Source: Reticulitermes lucifugus (lineage: Eukaryota > Arthropoda > Insecta > Blattodea > Rhinotermitidae). From it: a stretch of DNA of 64,000 nucleotides. This document shows, piece after piece, positions 12,433 through 23,917 of the stretch. Within the stretch, counting starts at the first letter, position 1, and each line of letters opens with the position of its first letter. The translations under genes were made by a program, and so were the position numbers. Where the stretch lies: contig JAKCWW010000259.1 in the NCBI GenBank assembly GCA_026260175.1, positions 27,767-91,766 of the forward strand. The letters are read 5' to 3'. A model generated the notes under the pieces. That model was not told where the DNA came from. It saw only the letters and a program-made list of their open reading frames with translations, and did no database searches.

Positions 12433-13154
12433 CAAGGTAGGTAAATTACAATTCCTGATACGTTCAAGAAAAAAGGCAGTTCAAGTTCAGGAGCTGTGAG
12501 AATGCAAGGGAAAAGCTATAGTTTTGATTGCGCCATGCTGCTGCCCTGTGTTACGCACGTAAGTTATTTCGCGTATGTGGGAGTTACAGGCCTGTTGGAG
12601 ATATAAACCTGGCGACAAATTCTGAGGCAGCTGGCACTTAGACCGTCGCTCCCTCTACATTCTACTCGCGCCCTGAAAGAAGCAGATAAAAAGGATTAGT
12701 ACAGGTATATATGTTTGTAAAATTTAATTCTGTTTGTAGGCCACTTCATAAGCCTTCTTGAAGTTTAATATACCAATTTGAGAAAGTCTCGATATCAGGT
12801 GTTCTGTTCGTTCTCATTAAGAAATTCCTAAGTTACAGCCTGTGCAGTACAAATGCTTTGATATCCTTTGAAACACAAATCTTCTGAAAATGTGGCACCG
12901 GTCAATTACTTTGTAATAAAAGGAAGGGTTCGAAGCGAGCGTACTTGTGATCAAATTAAGAGAAGATTAAATTCAGGAAATGTTTTCGTTCCATTTCAAT
13001 TCAATTCAGAGTTTAAGCTTTTCATGTCTTAAGAAGGAATGTGCATGTTAAAACAGACTATTGGTATAATTTTACTTGGTGCCCTATAGCTATGCTACAC
13101 TCTTGTCTCTTAAACTGAGGCAGAACCGTTGTAAGTCTCTGTATAACAAAGAAA
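12433..13154. other. Non-coding stretch, nothing recognised
   Basis: No gene or repeat family was recognised between the hAT-like element and the decayed LINE end. Confidence 0.5.
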
Positions 13155-13295
13155 TGCTGAAGACAATATTTGGGCTGAAGTAAGACTAATAAAAAAAGAG
13201 CGGAGAATTACGTCATGAAATATTTCTTAATGTGATCGAATCAAGTGGGATGGGACGGGCAGGAAGTGTAGCACACATGGGATATGACAGATTGG
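13155..13295 (+). mobile_element. Decayed LINE 3' fragment
   Basis: A short, degenerate match to the LINE 3' coding end at 17970-18782. It keeps GAATCAAGTGGGATGGG, GGGCAGGAAGTGTAGCACAC and ATGGGA, which correspond to the [16 protein letters not shown] region of the reverse transcriptase C-terminus. Reading frames are broken. Confidence 0.55.
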
Positions 13296-15033
13296 TGAAC
13301 TATTTTGTTCATAAAGCAAACACGAGTAAGAATCACTTGGGAAAATTAAGCGTGGATCGTACAGAGTTGTGGTGTAATAGTATCAATTTGATTCCATTCT
13401 CGTTGTATTAGCTTCTCTAAAGACGCTGTTGAACCTTCGATTTGTATAAAATCACAGAACATTTTCTGCGATTGAGCAAGGTAATTACAAGCTTTTTAAG
13501 GAAGAACTTATAAACGTCTTTACAACATGTACGAGTATGTGTACTTCACCGAGTTTCACGCAGAGCTGTGAATTTGAGACCCTCATAATAAAACACTTAT
13601 TTTGTGTCACAGCATTCTTACGCACTGCCTAAGTTTCTTTCACGAACATGTAGTTATATCGTTGTTTGACTTATCACTGATAAATCACAGCAGTAGATAC
13701 ATATTAGCGGACTGCATTGTGTGGATATTTGTCACGCGAATCCTACTTTCATTATGTATTTAAAGGACAAACATTCTCTGGAAAATACACTAATAGTGCC
13801 AGCTTCTTTTTAAGTGAAAAGCAAAAGAGCAGTAAGCTGTCAGTTGTATCAAATAATTCAGATAATTTGAAATTAATTAAACCGGTCAAAAAGTGTAATT
13901 TGACATAAATATAGTAACAAAATAAAAAATACGTTTTAATTTAACTAAATGTGTAATATTTTTTGACGGATATTTTGTAGTACGTAAAATAAGTGAAATT
14001 GCTACGTTGACAACATGAAATAAATTATATTCTATGCGCAAATAAATGATTTGATGCAGACCAGCAGGAGCAGCGAAAGGCAACCAAAGCAAGATTTAGA
14101 GAACAGAACCGGGCATGAAATGACCTAGAATCACGACAGCTGTCTCATTCAGGTATGGCTGGTTATACAGTTTAATACATTATTAATATTCCGGCTAACG
14201 ATTGATCATATTACGCGTATAAGCTTTCTGTGTCCTGCTATTGCTTAATCCAAATGCATATGTATATTGTATGCTGCCTACATCATCCTGAAATTTACTT
14301 TCACGAACCAGACAGCAATCCCATACAAATAATCCAGACGTCGTTGGTTCATTAGTTTTGCCTGATTTCGCTTTATTGGATAAAAGTATTTTTGTAGTTA
14401 TGTACTCGTACACGAGTACACGTGAAAATAATTAAAATTCTGTGTTGTCTACTTCCGATTTTGGCGAGATATAAACCCTACAGGCAAACTGTCGACACAC
14501 AAAGTTACTTGAAATAAAGTAATGCATTTGAATACATATTTGAATATATCTCTCCACGGCTGATGCAACGAGGTATGGAGACAGACTTTCTCGTTACATG
14601 GTTACAGATATGATGAGAATAAACCACTGGAGACAGTGAACCGATTCACAATTTACTTTCGGTAATGTAACGTCCATAACTCTGTCTTTTGCAAACATAC
14701 TTTAGTTATGCAGAATGTTTTCACCAGTAAAATCATTGTAACTATTTATAATATAATATAATAAATTCCACGTACAATTTTTGATGGGTTTATTTTGGAA
14801 TGAATAACAAAGGGGTGTTTTTGGCTATACACTAAGGCTCAAATATTACTAGTGTGGTCTGTGTTGCTTTCGGCTATTAATGTAAATTTAATTGTTAAAA
14901 CATCGCCGAGCAGATGAAGGAAAGATGGGGAAAGTGAGAGGCTTGAAGTTCTGGCAGGTGTGTTGCTGCAAATTCAAGTATTTGGGATCTTACACTGTGT
15001 TGGCTGGTACAAAGTTACACGACCGTAGTACCT
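13296..15033. other. Non-coding stretch, nothing recognised
   Basis: AT-rich sequence. Frames at 13717-13908, 13886-14092 and 14195-14413 have no recognisable domain. No repeat family was identified. Confidence 0.5.
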
Positions 15034-15096
15034 TCGAAACGTCGGTAACTAATCACCAGTCGACACGGCGTAATATTCCGAAAGACTCGAATCTTT
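15034..15096. repeat. Half copy of the CGACGTTTCGG fold-back family
   Basis: TTCGAAACGTCGGTAACTAA, an ACGGCGTAATATTCCG segment and AAAGACTCGAATC correspond to the right arm of the fold-back elements at 21601-21784 and 22670-22779. No left arm is recognisable. The frame 14892-15128 runs through it and is not a gene. Confidence 0.65.
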
Positions 15097-15283
15097 ATCT
15101 GGAAAAGACTCTGCTTCCCAGATGTTGAATTAGCATGAGTTTCCAGATAATTGTAATGGGGCTATTTCATCTTGATCAAAGTACCAGAAAATGAAGGCTT
15201 AGGCGGAACATGATAATTAATTAGCATTTACCCTTTGTAATATTTGTTACTCTTCCCTTTGCTCTTTTTTACACTGGAACTAG

Positions 15284-15371
15284 GACAACAAATTCAGGTC
15301 AGCGCAACTAATAATTGTTTGAGCTTTCATAAATAAAAAGTTATTAGTTGCACTGGACTGAATTTGTTGTC
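15284..15371. repeat. Hairpin element with 31-bp arms
   Basis: GACAACAAATTCAGGTC and the following bases to TTAGTTGC-type sequence form an inverted repeat: left arm about 15284-15314, right arm 15341-15371. There are only a few mismatches, and a loop of 26 bases. It may be the remnant of a MITE. No gene function is implied. Confidence 0.6.
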
Positions 15372-15767
15372 ATTGTTCAAATTTATGCTTTGTATTAACA
15401 ACTAAATCTACCGGTGTCTGACAAATCCAAGAAGAGCATTATAAAGTAAACTAAACTTCTTCGGAAAATCTAAAATTTGATCCGTAAAATGTGATTGTTG
15501 CGATTCAGTCTCTGTTGTAGTTACATGGTAGAAAGCAAGTTTACAGGTTAATGTGAGTTGGCAGCATCACGCTTCTCAACCGGCACTTATGAATGTCGGT
15601 GGTGCCCAACTAGAGTCGTCGGAAAAGTGAGGCATAGGGCGGCAGTCCGAAAACTTAGAAACCCACTCACAGAGTATGAATCCTCCCAAAGTAAACGTGT
15701 GGAATCTTCCATCCATAAACAAGTAAAATCATACGCTCATCAAGTTATTTTCATATAAACACAAATG

Positions 15768-16026
15768 GCCGATCCCAGTGGCCACGCGGTCCAAGGCGTG
15801 GGTCTACGGCAGCTCGCTTACTGGGATTGTGGGTTCGAATGCCCGCCTAGGGCATGGATGTCTGTCTCTTGTGAGTGTTGTGTGTCGTCAGGTCTTTGCG
15901 ACGGGCTGGTCCCTCGTCCAGAGGAGTCCTACCGAGTGTGGTGTGTCTTCAAAGTGTGATCGTGAAGCCTCGAAAAATGAGGCGGCCTGGGCCCGCAAGG
16001 GGCTGTTGAGCCATTGGAAAAAAAAA
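15768..16026 (+). mobile_element. SINE-A, full length, 13-bp target duplication
   Basis: The best-preserved SINE-A copy. It begins GCCGATCCCAGTGGCC. The head contains tRNA-type internal promoter boxes: an A-box-like GTGGCCACGCGG region and a B box GGGTTCGAATGCC near 15832-15844. The body follows, then a GCCTCGAAAAATGAGGC hairpin-like tail, GGCCTGGGCCCGCAAGGGG and GAGCCATTGG, and it ends in a poly-A run. Perfect 13-bp repeats ATAAACACAAATG flank it (15755-15767 and 16027-16039). The copy is therefore a fairly young insertion. Frames 15765-15959 and 15778-16056 lie inside and are not genes. Confidence 0.92.
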
Positions 16027-16257
16027 ATAAACACAAATGATTTTTCAGAGATCTAATTTACAAATTTCACCAGGGAGTAATTATATATTTCGTCTTTGCC
16101 ATCCACTAATCAATCGTGACTCACAGCCTACAGACATAGAATCTCTACTTATTACAGTATAATATTGGAAATTCGTGAAACTCTGAACTTGACCGAGTTG
16201 GCTGCCTGCAGGTCACAGTGGCCATCATTGGTGGTCTTGCTGACGAAAGGTTTGTTG

Positions 16258-16764
16258 GGCGCGTTCGCAAAATTGCGAAAAGCGACTATTAGCTTCGTCA
16301 TGTCTGTCTGTCCATCTGTCTCTCCGTCTGTCCGTCAATCTGTTCGAATGAAACAGCTCGGCTCCCACTGGACGGATTTTCCTGAAATCTGATATATAAT
16401 ATTTTCGAAAATATGTCAAGACAATTTAAGTTTCATTAAAATCTGACAAGAATAAAGGCTACTTTACATGAAGATCTAAGTACATTTATGATAGTATCTC
16501 ACTGAATTCTTCTTAGAATAAGAAATATTTCAGACAAAATTGGTAGAGTAAATGAAACACATTTTATTTTCAATACGTATTTTCCGAAAGTCGTGCCTTT
16601 TATGAGATAATGTGGAAAAATATGGTAGAGCCAGACAGGCCACAGATGACAATATAATACGGCGCATGCGCTTTGCGTGCTGGGTAATTAAGGCTACAGA
16701 CACACACTCAGGATATGTCATACATATTGCCTTTCCACGGCAACATTGGTTTCGCGAACGCGCC
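16258..16764 (+). mobile_element. Non-autonomous TIR element with GTCT-rich core
   Basis: Perfect 11-bp terminal inverted repeats GGCGCGTTCGC (16258-16268) and GCGAACGCGCC (16754-16764) delimit 507 bp. Internal landmarks are GCGACTATTAGCTTCGTCAT, a run of GTCTGTCTGTCC units, CAGCTCGGCTCCCACTGG, TTTATGAGATAATGTGG and TATAATACGGCGCATGCGC. A related copy lies on the minus strand at 49577-50110 and a fragment at 54197-54275. There is no coding capacity. The superfamily is unknown; the TIR sequence does not match one I can name securely. Confidence 0.7.
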
Positions 16765-17969
16765 TCAATGTTACGTTTATACGTACACTGCCTGTCTTGT
16801 GTTTCATACCCTACTTTTGTGACCAATAGATTACATATCACCAGCAAGTTAGTGTAATGGTACCGCTCTACAATTCTCTGTTTACGTTTATCTGGCTGGA
16901 TCCCCGGCGGTACTTTTCGGTCTGATCTGATGTATTTGTAGTTTTAGGAAGTTTCTGCAAGCGAATGTCTGGATGATACTGCAAATATGCTGGACTCGAA
17001 TTCTTCCAAACTGTCACTTTTTCCCCATTCACGATAGTTTCCCATTTTATTGCAGCCAATAATCCGTACCGTTGAAAGAAACTGTTAAATAACATGAGAG
17101 TGAATAAAGATAAGGAACTGTCACCTCACATCTACCATGGACTTACTGAACATGACACGTCATTAGATAGTGAACCACTGGACACATAATCAAATATCGT
17201 TAATGCAGCCTTTTTTTAAAGTCGGTTCACGGCAATGTAGGGTCTAGATGGCGTAAACTAATTACGTTAAAGTACAGTACGTGAACTAATAAGCCGCTGT
17301 GCAGGTCATCAGGTACTGTCAATTCTGTGTATGCGTCTCATTATTGGCAGTCACCTCACGGATGCGGGCGACATTACGGTACGTCACGTTTCGTTAGAAT
17401 ACGCCCCATGAAACAGTGAACAGCTGTTACCGTCGCTTGTAGCCAATAGACGACATACAGGGGAATCTAAGCATGTTCCGTTATTCTGCGTTATAAAGCA
17501 CTGAAATGCAATCATAACAGAGCGCATTGCAGTCACTACTTCCTTTTATCTGCATTAACAACACGCAAGTAGTTACAAGGCCCATAGTATACAGGACCTA
17601 CTGTCAACTAGGGAAGTTGTTCGACACTTAAGAGTCGTCTGTAAATCTCACAGTTACAAAATTATATAAATTCTAGACTTCTTTTGATGGAACGTCAGAC
17701 CTGCTTCTTCCTACACTTCAACACTATAGAGACTCGCCAGAAATTTCTGCATTCAGAACATTTTTAAGTGGTAATTTATCAGCATTAACTCAAGACGCTT
17801 TGAAAACAGATAAAGGCATGAATATGACTGTTAATTTGGGCACATTGCTGTAATATTGCGTGTCCTTTAGATGCTGAGAAGAGCATTGAACTGAAACAAC
17901 TTCATGTGATATTTGAGGTACGATGGGAATGAAAGTTTTTGTCTTAATGGTAGTGACGCCGTGTAGTTT
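16765..17969. other. Non-coding stretch, nothing recognised
   Basis: No exon or repeat family was recognised. The short frames on either strand have no domain. Confidence 0.5.
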
Positions 17970-18782
17970 GGCAGCTAATTTAGTAGTCGCTAGTAAGGAG
18001 ATTGGTCTAGAAGTAAATGCTGAGAAAACTAAGTATATGGTCATGTCTCGAGATCAGAATGCAGGACAAAATCACAACATAAAGATAGATAATAAGTCAT
18101 TTGAAAGTGTGGAACAATTCAAATATATGGAAACAACCCTAACGAATCGAATTTCCATTCAGGATTGAAGTCGGGGAATGTTTTTATCATTCCATGCAGG
18201 ATCTTCTGTCTTCCAGTTTGCTATCCTAAAATATAAAGATTAATATACAAAAATATAATTTTGCCTGTTGTTTTGTATGGGTGTGAAACTTGGTCTCTCA
18301 CACTGAGGGAGGATCTTAGGCTGAGGGTGTTCGAGAATAGGGTGCTGAAGAGGATATTTCGGCCTAAGAAGGACAAGGTAACAGGGGAGTGGAGAAGACT
18401 ACATAAAGATTAACTTAATGATCTGTACTCATCACCAAATATTCGGGTGATCAAATCAAGACGAATGAGGTGGGCGGGCCATGTAGCACGTATGGGAGAG
18501 GGGAGAGGTCCATACAGGATTTTGGTGGGGAGACCTGAGGTACGGAGACCACTTTGAAGACCCAGGCATAGATGTGAGGATAATATTAAAATGGATGTTC
18601 AAGAAGTGGAATGGAGGGATGGACTGGATTGTATGGCTCAGGATAGGGACAGGTGGCGGGCTGTTGTGAATTCGGTAATGAAACTTCGGGTTCCATAAAT
18701 CGCGGGGAATTTCTTGATTAGCTGATGACCTGTTAGCTTCGCAAGAAGGACTCTGCTCCATGGAGTTAGTTAGTTAGTTAGC
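17970..18782 (+). pseudogene. LINE (non-LTR retrotransposon) 3' end, broken reverse transcriptase
   Basis: The sequence encodes, across several frameshifts and stops, the C-terminal part of a non-LTR retrotransposon ORF2. Recognisable blocks in order are ASKEIGLEVNAEKTKYMVMS (about 17985-18050), VLYGCETWSLTLRE (about 18270-18310), [28 protein letters not shown] (about 18455-18500), GRP, and [14 protein letters not shown]. The NAEKTKYM block lies downstream of the catalytic YADD of such reverse transcriptases. It ends with TCTGCTCCATGGAG followed by (TTAG)n, the apparent 3' tail. The copy is 5'-truncated and inactive. Five other fragments of the same family lie in the window. Confidence 0.88.
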
Positions 18783-19622
18783 AGACTACACGTCATATTC
18801 CAGAAAACAATTATCCTCATTAATATAATTAACTCTTTTGTATCCATTTCTATATATATTAAATTAATATGATATCAGATGCTTACAATTAGATAATTTA
18901 TTTTCTTGTTACAGTGGTTCCGCTGTACTGTGTGTAAGGGATAAATGTTTGTGTACAATACTTCCACACCGCTGCCATCCAGGCTCATTTAATTTTCTGG
19001 CCCCCTTTGTGAAAACTTGGATAAAGGGATTGAAAAAATTACATCCAGGACGGCCAGGTATATTAGAAGATAACTGTACCTCCGAATTATGAATGACATA
19101 TGGTACTTAATAATTGGTAGCATTGAAAGTGCTTTGACAACAGCTGTCAGACCTGATGCATTTACATAATCATATAACTGGTTATTCTGACTGCTCCAGG
19201 TGTGGGGCTGAGCAAATTATTTGACCTACTATTCAGTCCCGTGAAAGTAAAATTACAATGCAGCAGAAAAAATATAGGAAAATAGTTCAGAAAATAAGTT
19301 TACACGGTGTATAATTTCGTTACCAAAGAACCTGGACTGATCCTGGTTCAATGAGGAGAATACATAGGATGACGCCAACTGAACTTCTGCTAATTTAGGA
19401 TACGCCAAACGATAAGGCGTACTGCAAATGAAAGTTCTTGTACCCGACATTACTATTAAATTTTGTGACCTTCAGGTGCTTGTCGCCCTTACGCTGTACT
19501 TGTAAGGGAGTAAGTCTGGATGTGTCTGTACTGCTAGGTGCATTTGAGGGTCTAAATCTTCGACAAATATACGAATTTTGGGCAGTACTATCTCTATGTA
19601 CATTCAGCCATATACTGTATTA
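18783..19622. other. Non-coding stretch, nothing recognised
   Basis: AT-rich. Short frames on both strands have no domain. Confidence 0.5.
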
Positions 19623-19750
19623 GATATTCGATGTTCTGGGATATTGCGCAGCGTCGATTGGTAGTTAGTTATCGACGTTTCGGAACCGATAGGCTGTCTG
19701 GGACATGTCAGTGACTACCTATAAACTCTGCGCAATATCCTGGAAGCACG
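19623..19750. repeat. Fold-back element, CGACGTTTCGG family, decayed
   Basis: The left arm has GTTCTGGGATATTGCGCAGC, then ATCGACGTTTCGGAACCGAT. The right arm has CTCTGCGCAATATCC. The inner parts of the arms have diverged. The outer arms still pair over about 20 bp. Confidence 0.7.
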
Positions 19751-20450
19751 AACACCTCATTTACACTACGGTGGAAGCTTGAAATAACTTATGTATTGTA
19801 TTGTTTGGTGTCTGTAGATGTCTTATAAATTCTTGGCTAAATTTATTTTGTCAAAAAATAAATAGTTTCTGAAATGAAAGGTATCGTTTCGGGTAATGCC
19901 GCCACTTGATGTTTGAGCAGTAACTCAAGACGGACGTTCTAAGCTTTAAATAAAGATACCTATAATATGCAGCTTTTTTTGTTGTAACAATGGTAAATAT
20001 TTTTCCAAGCCTCTGAAATCATACTCGAATAAAGCAGTAAATAGACACAGAAGGCAACATCATTTGAGTCCATTTGGAAATTTACAGTTTCAAAATTATT
20101 CACACCAGCATGCATGCGTGCTGTCACTCCAAGGAATGCTGTCTCAGGTTTCAGATATTCTGGAATCTGTCCATAAAATTCAAGTGTCATCGCTGAGACA
20201 GCATTTTTTCCAAGCCATGTCTCCATTCAGCCGCTACAACTGGAAGCATCCACTCCAATCCAGACAAAAATACAGCAATATAAGGAGAGCACTCCGCCTT
20301 CGCTCCCCTGTTTATCCACAGACTCATGAGGGACATCATTACGGCCAATTCGTAACATTCTTCTAACACAAAGAAAGGAAAAGAAAATCAGCAAAAATTC
20401 TTCGATTTCAGAACGTAAAAGCTATATTTGGTGCTCAATCTTTGCACCCC
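19751..20450. other. Non-coding stretch with a possibly coherent minus-strand frame
   Basis: On the minus strand, two overlapping open frames (20369-20187 and 20226-19960) could be one older reading frame of about 140 codons broken by a one-base shift at an A run near 20210. Neither has a domain I recognise. It lies head to head with the zinc-finger-like fragment at 20555-20730. Together they might be the remains of one mobile element, but this is a guess. Confidence 0.3.
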
Positions 20451-20474
20451 ATATATATATATATATATATATAT
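20451..20474. repeat. (AT)n microsatellite
   Basis: Twelve uninterrupted AT units. Confidence 0.95.
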
Positions 20475-20554
20475 AGAAAACGCTTTCAGTTGTTCGCATT
20501 TTTCGAAAAGAAGCAATTCCACATTACAAGAACAAAAAACTGAGGTTAGCAGGA

Positions 20555-20730
20555 ATGAAGATGAATTTCTGTAACTACAGAGGATACTACAACGACCATA
20601 TTCAGTGCTTTCAGTGTAAGCGCTGGTACCATCAGAAATGCGATACGAAGTATCCTGAAAATGTGGTTTTTGTGCCATATGTGATGAGGGTTTTGCTTCA
20701 CTAAGGGAGAATGGCATATATTGTTGTTTT
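20555..20730 (+). pseudogene. PHD/RING-like zinc-finger fragment, frameshifted
   Basis: From the ATG at 20555 the frame reads a short stretch ending in IQCFQCKRWYHQKC (about 20603-20645), the C-x2-C...W-Y-H-x2-C signature of the second half of a PHD-type zinc finger. The next pair, CAICDEGF (20671-20694), is in another frame, so one shift lies near 20665. The first cysteine pair is incomplete (C-N-Y-R in place of C-x2-C). The fragment is short, lacks flanking exon signals and lies among repeats. It is most likely a piece of a mobile-element protein; some transposon and LINE families carry PHD fingers. Confidence 0.5.
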
Positions 20731-21179
20731 ATTCATTTTAATAGTTTTATCCTAATAAAACCGACCGTCAACTAATTTTTCACTCATTCAGATTTAGTCT
20801 TGAAGTTAAATTTTTTATTATTTTTACCGTGTTACGTTTTTATTGAAACGGAGATTTTACATATATTTGTTTTTAAAATATGTTGACTTTACTTTATTCA
20901 AAGAATTTTTATTTTATATCAAATGATTTAAAATATTTTGTACTTGCCCAAAGTACCAAAATACATACCTGGCCTTACTTGTTTCACTGTCGCGTAGTAA
21001 TGCCATTTACAAAATTTGTAAAAAAAAATATTTCTTAGTTAACTAAAATTTTATAAGTATTTAAATAGTGGCATATAAAATTGTGCCTTCTCTAAATGCT
21101 ATTATAAAGTTCAACCATTACAAATTTAAATGTTCACGGAACAATGAATTGTTAGCGTTCTTACCCAAATGCACGATAT

Positions 21180-21360
21180 ACCATGGGAATTCTTCGCCGA
21201 GTGTTTTACTTATGTTTCCAGCGCTGAAAAAAAATCTTGGAGGCCACAAATTTGACGACGATTGCAATGTGGCAATAGTTGTGTCATAAACGTCTGACAA
21301 CAAAAAAAAACAGACTCGGACTTCTACCAAGAGGAAAGAGGAAAGCTTGTTCCGTAATAC
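21180..21360 (+). pseudogene. Mariner-like transposase, C-terminal remnant
   Basis: The frame that contains FPALKKNLGGHKFDDD (about 21208-21260) matches the well-known C-terminal region of mariner-type transposases, where an LFP.LK..L.G..F block follows the last catalytic aspartate. After a stop, another frame gives DSDFYQEERGKLVP (about 21313-21352), which corresponds to the next conserved block. At least one frameshift and stops separate them, so the copy is dead. The rest of the element was not found. Confidence 0.6.
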
Positions 21361-21600
21361 AATAACACCTCAGTTGAGCCGGCGAGTGTTTGAATACGTA
21401 GTGAGTGGGAGAGCAGGATAGTTGAATCTGAACTATTCCTATTAGACTTGAAAATAAATAAACCAAAACATAGACACTGCAAACTTATTTTCTAAGCAAT
21501 TATCACTAATTACATTACCAGTAGCAGGCATTCCACTTACTCAAATTCATCTTAAAACATATTATAAGGCTGATTTCCCGCTTTCTCTGCGATTTTGATG

Positions 21601-21784
21601 AGATCTACGCTCTTCTGGGATATTACGCGGCGTCGTGTGGTAATTGTTTACCGACGTTTCGGGACAACGTATCGGTTCTACTCGGACTCTTGACCCGTGA
21701 AAATGGGACTGATACGTTGTCCCGAAACGTCGGTAAACAATTACCACACGAAGCCGCGTAATATCACAGAAGAGCGCAGATATC
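21601..21784. repeat. Fold-back element, CGACGTTTCGG family, intact arms
   Basis: The arms 21601-21676 and 21708-21784 pair almost perfectly around a loop of about 31 bases. The left arm reads CTCTTCTGGGATATTACGCG, GTCGTGTGGTAATTG, TTTACCGACGTTTCGGGAC. The right arm is its complement. Weaker similarity extends left to about 21568. On the minus strand an open frame gives the peptide PETSVNNYHTTPRN, often seen as a spurious prediction from such repeats in insect genomes. It is not a gene. Confidence 0.88.
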
Positions 21785-22669
21785 TATTTTAAGGCTACTA
21801 GTATTATTAATATTAGTTTGTACATTTATTTCTCATAAAATACTAGTTCATGTGAATAAGCGTACAGCCCAAAAGCTGCTCAGTTACTCTGTAATTCTCA
21901 ATTAATTTTTCTAGCCGGTTGTCAGCTAATTGGTGCAAAACGCGTGAAAGACGTTGCAACCTGTGTCACGTCGTTAGAATGGAAATTTTGTGGCGTAATA
22001 AAATATTAAAATCATGAACGCGGAGACAAATGTAATTACTACGGTTGTACGAGTTGCGGCAGGCTTGGTGAAACATTTGCTAGACACAAGACGTGCCTAG
22101 AATATTTGCATCGGGTGAAAATTAACAAGAAGTCCCGTGGAAGACTAATTCGATAGTATTTATGTGTTTTCATTCCCAGCCAATTGTGTCATTTTGATTA
22201 ATATAAGCAGTCGCAATATGTCGTTATTTGACTTCCTCCAACTCACAAATGTTATATGAAACTACGAATTTTCTCTGACATTTAGCAGGATTCCTATACG
22301 AAATATCGGCTCATCCCAAGACCAACCAATGCACAGAGAAGAAAACGTCATACATAGTGCTGAGTAAATAATGAATATTAAGAATTTGGCTTTATGGAAT
22401 TTAATTTCTCCCCTTTGTTCCATCTTTCTTCCTGACATTTTCCCTTTCTTTCTATGTTTGTTTCAGTTTCAGTATTTATTTCTTTCTCCCTGCTAGAGAC
22501 TGACATATTACGGATGCCCGTGACTGTAAAAACTGCGTCGTTCGCTAGAAGCCAGATGTCTAAATTTTGCAGCTGTGAGAAAGTATTAGAAACTTTTCGT
22601 GAATTGTATGCTTAAAACGCATGTGACAAGAAGGTAAATATGCTAATGCCTGAACACGTACATACCTGC
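21785..22669. other. Non-coding stretch, nothing recognised
   Basis: Spacer between two fold-back elements. No gene or other repeat was recognised. Confidence 0.5.
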
Positions 22670-22810
22670 GATCTGCTCTCTTGTGGAATATTACGCAGCG
22701 TTGAGTGGTAGTTATGTACCGACGTTTCGGTATAGAACTACCACTCAACGCTGCGTAATATCCGAGAAGAGCGCAGATCTCATCTACGTAGCGGCTGAAG
22801 CCTGAAATCA
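22670..22810. repeat. Fold-back element, CGACGTTTCGG family
   Basis: The arms 22670-22713 and 22737-22779 pair with few mismatches, around a 23-base loop that holds the single copy of CGACGTTTCGG. An outer extension on the right, CATCTACGTAGCGGCTGAAG then CCTGAAATCA, is shared with the copy at 37678. The minus-strand frame 22811-22560 runs through it and is not a gene. Confidence 0.85.
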
Positions 22811-22888
22811 CGCAAGTACATGCCTGCTTTCATAGTAGAAGAGCGTGAAACGATTTAAAGAAGAATATCAACGATAGGATAATTTCAG

Positions 22889-22908
22889 ATAATAATAATA
22901 ATAATAAT
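22889..22908. repeat. (AAT)n microsatellite
   Basis: A short run of AAT units. Confidence 0.9.
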
Positions 22909-23489
22909 TGTTGCCTTTTGTCGACTCGTATTTTCTCTGATCGTGGTAACACGATAAACAATTTATGTTCTTCATATATGTCCTATTTACGTAGAATGGA
23001 ATAGCTACATGATTCGTTACTACGTGAAGTATGAGATGTGATAATGTATGTAAGCTTATCATGGATAAATGGTTATATTTATCCAGCAAATTCTTATTTT
23101 CTTCTTTGGATTAAAATGGCTCAAACAGTCACATGATGAGAATTTCATCTCTGGAGAGGGATAGTTTTTATCCTTGTGTCTATCCTTTCTGTGAGAAATT
23201 GTTCACAAATATTATTACATCTGTGACCCAGTGCATGACGACAAAAGCCTCAGAGAATATGCATGAAATATGAACAGAGTTTGGTTGGTGGGTATGAAGG
23301 TTGTTAGGCGTTAACAAACTGGCTCTCATTATCTCGGTACCCAGCTGTAATCCAGATCGCGGCTTCCGTATCTTGTTATGGGCTTTCCATCTCTTCCCTC
23401 CGTGTTTCGTGAAAAGCCAGTATAGGAAGTTTAAACTCTTTAGAAAACCAAATGATTATAGTCCCACTTCATTTAGTTCTGTGTTAAAT
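22909..23489. other. Non-coding stretch, nothing recognised
   Basis: No gene or repeat family was recognised. Confidence 0.5.
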
Positions 23490-23640
23490 ACCGGGCGAGG
23501 TGGCTTTAAGTTAGGTACCCTGACATGTACTGGGGAATTACCCGGTTCGAATTACAGCCTGGTTACCAAATCCAGAGAATTTCGTGGTTTATATCCAGTC
23601 TTGACAGATGACTGGCATGACAATGCTTGGTATTTGTTAT
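23490..23640 (+). mobile_element. Probable tRNA-headed SINE, degenerate
   Basis: ACCGGGCGAGGTGGCTTTAA resembles a tRNA A-box region. CCCGGTTCGAATTAC, 56 bases later, is a good B box. Such spacing is typical of an internal RNA polymerase III promoter. The cloverleaf does not close, so it is a SINE relic and not a tRNA gene. The frame 23301-23642 lies across it and is not supported. Confidence 0.45.
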
Positions 23641-23917
23641 GACCGGGTTCTTCCAGATTCTGACCATCTCACAATTCATGATCAGTTAGGTTTACCGTAC
23701 AATCTACACCACGACACTTTCTCTTCGATGGTGAATACTGATACCTTCTACGTATACCATCCAAAAATATTAACATGTTTTTTTTGTAATAACTTATATT
23801 TATGCATCTTTTAAACTTGTGTTTCCTATGATTGTAATTATATATTTGGATTGGTTCTGATACTTTTGTAATTCCATTTTATAATTTTAATGTGTCTAAC
23901 CTTTGTATTTTATATCC

